Positions 4,993 to 7,324 of a DNA stretch of 7,324 bases are shown in pieces; the stretch's first letter is position 1, and every line of letters begins with the position of its first letter. Below the pieces are notes generated by a model. It ran no database searches, was not told the DNA's origin, and worked only from the letters and a program-made list of their open reading frames with translations. The stretch is from Pseudomonadota bacterium (GTDB lineage Bacteria; Pseudomonadota; Alphaproteobacteria; Sphingomonadales; Sphingomonadaceae). The DNA is taken from contig JAEWJQ010000184.1 in NCBI GenBank assembly GCA_023386515.1, positions 1 to 7,324 on the forward strand, written 5' to 3'. The position numbers were made by a program, and so were the translations under genes.

Positions 4993-5562
4993 ATGCAGAT
5001 CTGGGCCGGGCTCGGCAATCCGGGGCCGCAATATGCGCTGCACCGGCACAATGTCGGCTTCATGGCGATCGACACAATCGCCGACATGCACGGCTTCACG
5101 CCGGCCAAGAAGCAGTTCCAGGGCTGGACGCAGGAAGGTCGGATCGGCCCCGAGAAGATCGTGCTGCTCAAGCCGGCGACTTTCATGAACGATAGCGGCC
5201 GCTCGATCGGCGAGGCGTTGCGCTTCTACAAGCTGGAGCCCGACGCGCTGACCGTCTTCCACGACGAGCTCGACTTGGCGCCGTTCAAGGTCAAGGTGAA
5301 GCGCGGCGGCGGTACCGCCGGCCACAACGGCCTGCGTTCGACCGACCAGCATCTCGGCCCGGACTTTCGCCGCGTGCGGATCGGCATCGGCCATCCCGGC
5401 CACAAGGACCGGGTCACCGGCTACGTCCTCGGCAATTACGCCAAGGCGGAGATGGACCCACTCGCCGACATGCTGGGCGCGATCGGCGCGGAGGCTTCTT
5501 GGCTAGCCGCGGGCGACGACGTGCGCTTTATGAACGATGTCGCGATGAGGTTGGGCGCATGA
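4993..5562 (+). CDS. pth: Peptidyl-tRNA hydrolase
   Basis: Pth releases tRNA from prematurely dropped peptidyl-tRNA by hydrolysing the ester bond, an essential recycling step in the cytoplasm. The product is 189 aa, the family's usual size. It shows the N-terminal GLGNPGPQY (6-14), catalytic His19 in HRHNVGF (equivalent to His20 of E. coli), Asn9, the KPATFMNDSG loop with Asn66, HDELDL (90-95) with Asp91 and GGGTAGHNGLRS (105-116) with Asn112. All residues expected at the active site are present. AAGGAG (4980-4985) is seven bases before the ATG. It overlaps the oxygenase gene behind it by ATGA, so the two are translationally coupled. Its promoter must lie within or just after the palindromic repeat; none was clear. 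Confidence 0.97.
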   Translation: MQIWAGLGNPGPQYALHRHNVGFMAIDTIADMHGFTPAKKQFQGWTQEGRIGPEKIVLLKPATFMNDSGRSIGEALRFYKLEPDALTVFHDELDLAPFKVKVKRGGGTAGHNGLRSTDQHLGPDFRRVRIGIGHPGHKDRVTGYVLGNYAKAEMDPLADMLGAIGAEASWLAAGDDVRFMNDVAMRLGA

Positions 5563-6158
5563 CCGTCCGCTCGCTGTTCGCCACACGCTTCTACGACGCG
5601 CCGCTGGGCGATGCGGAGCTGCTCGCCGAACTGGAGGAGGCGGCGCTCGACCTGGCGCGCGAGGATCGCGCCGGGATCGGCTGGTGCAAGGCGCACGGCT
5701 ATCGCGGCTATACCTCCTATGCGTCGCTCGACGACCTGCCGGCGCGCGATCCGCGGTTCGCCGATCTGGTCAAGCTGCTCAACCGCCACGTCGCCCGCTT
5801 CGCGGAGGCTTGCGCCTTCGACCTTGGCCGCAAACTCAAGCTCGACAGCCTGTGGGTCAACGTGCTGAAGCCGGGCGGGAGCCATTCGGGGCATATCCAT
5901 CCGCACAGTGTCGTGTCGGGGACGCTCTATGTCGCGGTGCCGCCGGGCGCAGGCGCGCTGAAGCTGGAGGACCCGCGGCTGCCGATGATGATGGCCGCGC
6001 CGACGCGGACCGGCGACGCGCCGGAGGATCTCAAGACCTTCGTCTATGCGGTGCCGGAGCCGGGCAGCGTCTTCCTCTGGGAGAGCTGGCTGCGCCACGA
6101 GGTCGTGCCAAACGCCGCCAAGGGCGAACGGATCAGCATCAGCTTCAACTATCGCTGA
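5559..6158 (+). CDS. 2-oxoglutarate/Fe(II)-dependent oxygenase, TIGR02466 type
   Basis: The product is 199 aa and matches the TIGR02466/2OG-FeII_Oxy_5 family, putative hydroxylases of the double-stranded beta-helix fold with unknown substrates. The N-terminal part (SLFATRFYDAPL, then GYRGYTSYASLDDLPARDPRFADL at 48-70) is typical. The core contains LWVNVLKPGGSHSGHIHPHSVVSGTLYV (98-125), with iron-binding histidine candidates H112 and H114, then GSVFLWESWLRHEVVPN (169-185) supplying the distal His180, and ERISISFNYR (190-199), where Arg191 would bind the 2-oxoglutarate carboxylate. The start is the ATG that overlaps the pth stop (ATGA). A longer in-frame start at 5499 would lie inside pth. Cotranscription with pth hints at a translation-linked substrate, but this is speculation. 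Confidence 0.9.
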   Translation: MTVRSLFATRFYDAPLGDAELLAELEEAALDLAREDRAGIGWCKAHGYRGYTSYASLDDLPARDPRFADLVKLLNRHVARFAEACAFDLGRKLKLDSLWVNVLKPGGSHSGHIHPHSVVSGTLYVAVPPGAGALKLEDPRLPMMMAAPTRTGDAPEDLKTFVYAVPEPGSVFLWESWLRHEVVPNAAKGERISISFNYR

Positions 6159-6219
6159 GCCGCCGCACTGGCGCCGCAATCGGGGCCGACCTTCGTGCCG
6201 ACGGGCGATGGAGGCGGCG

Positions 6220-6543
6220 ATGCGGCTGGCGGTGCTGATGGCGATGCAGGCGGCGACCGCGACCTATGGGCCGCCATCGCCGCCGGACATGGTCGCCAAG
6301 GCCAAGCCGGTGCTGCCTCGCCGCTGTGACGGGGCCGATACGGGCACCGACGTCGTCGTCTGCGGCCGCAGCGCCGACGCCAATCGCGTCGAGCGGATGA
6401 ACGACGAGCGATATCGCGAGAAGCCGGTGCGGGCGGCCACTCGGATCGGCAAGGTCGGCCTGGTGGCGGAGGGCGAACAGGCGGGGCTGCCCGGCGGCAT
6501 CCCGATCCACCGCGCGATGCTGCGCGCCAAGTTTCCCTTCTAG
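6220..6543 (+). CDS. Small exported protein with VVCGR motif, function unknown
   Basis: The product is 107 aa. A short hydrophobic N-terminus (MRLAVLMAMQAATATYG) looks like a weak export signal. The rest is polar and contains Cys36 and Cys48 (PRRCDGAD, TDVVVCGRS), which could form a disulfide in the periplasm, and it ends in KFPF. Small proteins with a D-x-VVCGR element near the mature N-terminus are common in sphingomonads and remain uncharacterised (recalled). GGAGG (6210-6214) lies five bases before the ATG at 6220. An ATG at 6208 would add four residues but has a poorer ribosome site. It follows the oxygenase gene by 61 bp on the same strand and may be part of that transcript. Confidence 0.7.
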   Translation: MRLAVLMAMQAATATYGPPSPPDMVAKAKPVLPRRCDGADTGTDVVVCGRSADANRVERMNDERYREKPVRAATRIGKVGLVAEGEQAGLPGGIPIHRAMLRAKFPF

Positions 6544-6582
6544 CCGCAACCCGACGTTCAGTTCCGTGCGCTACGAGGGGGC

Positions 6583-6714
6583 ATGGACAAACGTTGGGAA
6601 AAGGTCGGCCTCGCCGCCGTCGTCTTGCTCGCGCCGGGTGGTTTCATCCTCGGGGCGACGCTGCTGGCGAACCATTATCGCAAGAAGCGCGACGAGAAGA
6701 AGACGGACGACTGA
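6583..6714 (+). CDS. 43-aa single-helix membrane protein, hypothetical
   Basis: An ATG with GAGG (6575-6578) four bases upstream opens a 43-codon frame. The peptide is MDKRWEKVG, then a hydrophobic helix at about 9-29 (LAAVVLLAPGGFILGATLLAN), then a very basic and charged tail (HYRKKRDEKKTDD). This is a credible small inner-membrane protein with its tail in the cytoplasm by the positive-inside rule. It lies 39 bp after the VVCGR protein on the same strand and converges with the HNH gene 18 bp away. No family recognised. Confidence 0.6.
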   Translation: MDKRWEKVGLAAVVLLAPGGFILGATLLANHYRKKRDEKKTDD

Positions 6715-6732
6715 CGCTTCCCGATCGGCCGC

Positions 6733-7068
6733 TCAACGCCCGCGGCGGGTGGGAGCGTGGAAATCCGGCGGCTTGTCGGCGATCCAGCGCACGAAGCGAG
6801 CGATGCCGGGATGGTCACGCAGCACCGCGGGATCGGCATAGGTCCGCGCCAGATCGGCATTGGCGATCAGCGCATGAACGGTGCGGTGACAGATCGGATG
6901 CACCGCGGCGGTGATCCGGCCGCCCTCCGACTTGGGCACGAGATGGTGCCATTCGACCCTCTGACCCAGCGGCCGCTGGCAGATCGGGCATGGCGGCGGG
7001 GCGGCTGCCCGCGCATTGCGCTCCGCCGCCTCCACCAAGCCCGCCTTGCGCTTCACCCGTCCGGCCAT
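6733..7068 (-). CDS. Small HNH endonuclease domain protein
   Basis: The product is 111 aa. It has a basic N-terminus (MAGRVKRKAG), a zinc-knuckle pair CPIC (27-30), the HNH core VEWHHLVPKSEGG (38-50), then VHPICHRTVHALI (56-68) completing the second metal-binding half, and a C-terminal tail RDHPGIARFVRWIADKPPDF (84-103). The central position that is Asn in classical HNH enzymes appears to be His57, so the motif reads H-H-H. The tail (F.RW...KPP.F) is shared by a widespread family of stand-alone HNH proteins (recalled). Such proteins cut or nick DNA in general, but the role of this family is not known. The start ATG has GAGG close upstream. It lies downstream of the beta-barrel gene on the same strand but is separated from it by a terminator-like hairpin. 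Confidence 0.88.
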   Translation of the reverse strand: MAGRVKRKAGLVEAAERNARAAAPPPCPICQRPLGQRVEWHHLVPKSEGGRITAAVHPICHRTVHALIANADLARTYADPAVLRDHPGIARFVRWIADKPPDFHAPTRRGR

Positions 7069-7093
7069 GCCCTCGATATGGGGCGGGCCGCCG

Positions 7094-7132
7094 ATAAACG
7101 AAGGGCGGGCCCGGCATCGGCCGGACTCGCCC
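7094..7132 (-). terminator. Intrinsic terminator of the outer-membrane protein gene
   Basis: Read on the minus strand, GGGCG-AGT-CCGGC (7132-7120) pairs with GCCGG-GCC-CGCCC (7115-7103) around a four-base CGAT loop, followed by the T-rich TTCGTTTAT (7102-7094). It sits 37 bp after the stop of the beta-barrel gene and before the HNH gene. A smaller GGGGC/GCCCC hairpin lies nearer that stop (7145-7158). Confidence 0.7.
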
Positions 7133-7168
7133 CTGTTCCTACCGGCGGGGCGGATGCCCCGGTCCGGA

Positions 7169-7324
7169 TCAGAAGTGCGCGATCACACCCGCCATCGGGC
7201 GGAAGCTGTGCGCGTCGTCGAAGGTCGAAACCTCCATGCGCAGGCGCAGGCCCGAATTGCCGGTGAAGCCGCCCAGACCGATGTCCTTCGGGCCGATCTC
7301 GGCGCCGATGCCATAGACCATCGC
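7169..7324 (-). CDS. Outer-membrane beta-barrel protein, C-terminal fragment (partial)
   Basis: The last 51 codons of a gene that continues past the right edge of the window; the 5' part is not visible. The translated end runs AMVYGIGAEIGPKDIGLGGFTGNSGLRLRMEVSTF, then DDAHSFRPMAGVIAHF and stop. Alternating hydrophobic and polar residues, glycine-rich turns and a terminal phenylalanine after GVIAH fit the final strands of an outer-membrane beta-barrel, where the terminal Phe is the BAM recognition signal. The family (OmpA-like, opacity or other) cannot be named from this piece. A hairpin terminator follows on the minus strand. Confidence 0.65.
   Translation of the reverse strand, partial: AMVYGIGAEIGPKDIGLGGFTGNSGLRLRMEVSTFDDAHSFRPMAGVIAHF

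Noticed and set aside
5436..6179. 247-codon minus-strand frame opposite pth and the oxygenase gene
   Set aside because: It is antisense to two well-identified genes and shows no motif of its own.

Overview
The window is GC-rich chromosomal DNA of an alphaproteobacterium, most likely a sphingomonad (Sphingomonadales). The basis is the codon use and GC content, the rplY-pth order, a CGTCATcCCCGCGAAGGCGG-type intergenic palindromic repeat, and small secreted proteins with a VVCGR motif. No mobile element, rRNA, tRNA or CRISPR array was seen. Identifications come from reading protein motifs and from remembered family features, not from a database search.

Left part (1-3335). The minus strand carries glyQ (glycyl-tRNA synthetase alpha chain), with an 8-bp hairpin just past its stop. 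Divergent from it is a tightly packed plus-strand cluster: a 67-aa XRE/Cro-type repressor, a four-helix membrane protein, a 59-aa peptide with a hydrophobic N-terminus, a second four-helix membrane protein and an exported TraB/GumN-family protein. The first four genes overlap one another (23 nt, then two ATGA junctions). The TraB/GumN gene follows after 29 bp. The two membrane proteins share a WRxxRxxDExxR motif after their second helix and look like paralogues. The 187-bp gap between glyQ and the repressor holds eight exact TGTCA/TGACA pentamers and three copies of an inverted repeat TGTCA-N8-TGACA (one degenerate), which are candidate operators. This regulator-plus-membrane-protein cassette is the least familiar part of the window.

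Middle (3336-4123). A higBA-type toxin-antitoxin pair lies on the minus strand, facing the TraB/GumN gene across a stem-loop. Its best promoter match would give a nearly leaderless toxin mRNA. The 196-bp gap between higB and rplY contains this promoter and a structured rplY leader.

Right part (4124-7324). rplY (ribosomal protein L25/Ctc) ends in a strong intrinsic terminator. A 93-bp palindromic repeat follows, then pth (peptidyl-tRNA hydrolase). pth overlaps by ATGA a 2-oxoglutarate/Fe(II) oxygenase gene of the TIGR02466 type. Next come a small exported protein and a 43-aa single-helix membrane protein, both of unknown function. On the minus strand are a small HNH endonuclease and the last 51 codons of what looks like an outer-membrane beta-barrel protein, separated by a hairpin terminator.

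glyQ, rplY and pth all serve translation. The repressor-membrane cassette and the toxin-antitoxin pair are accessory insertions between these housekeeping genes.
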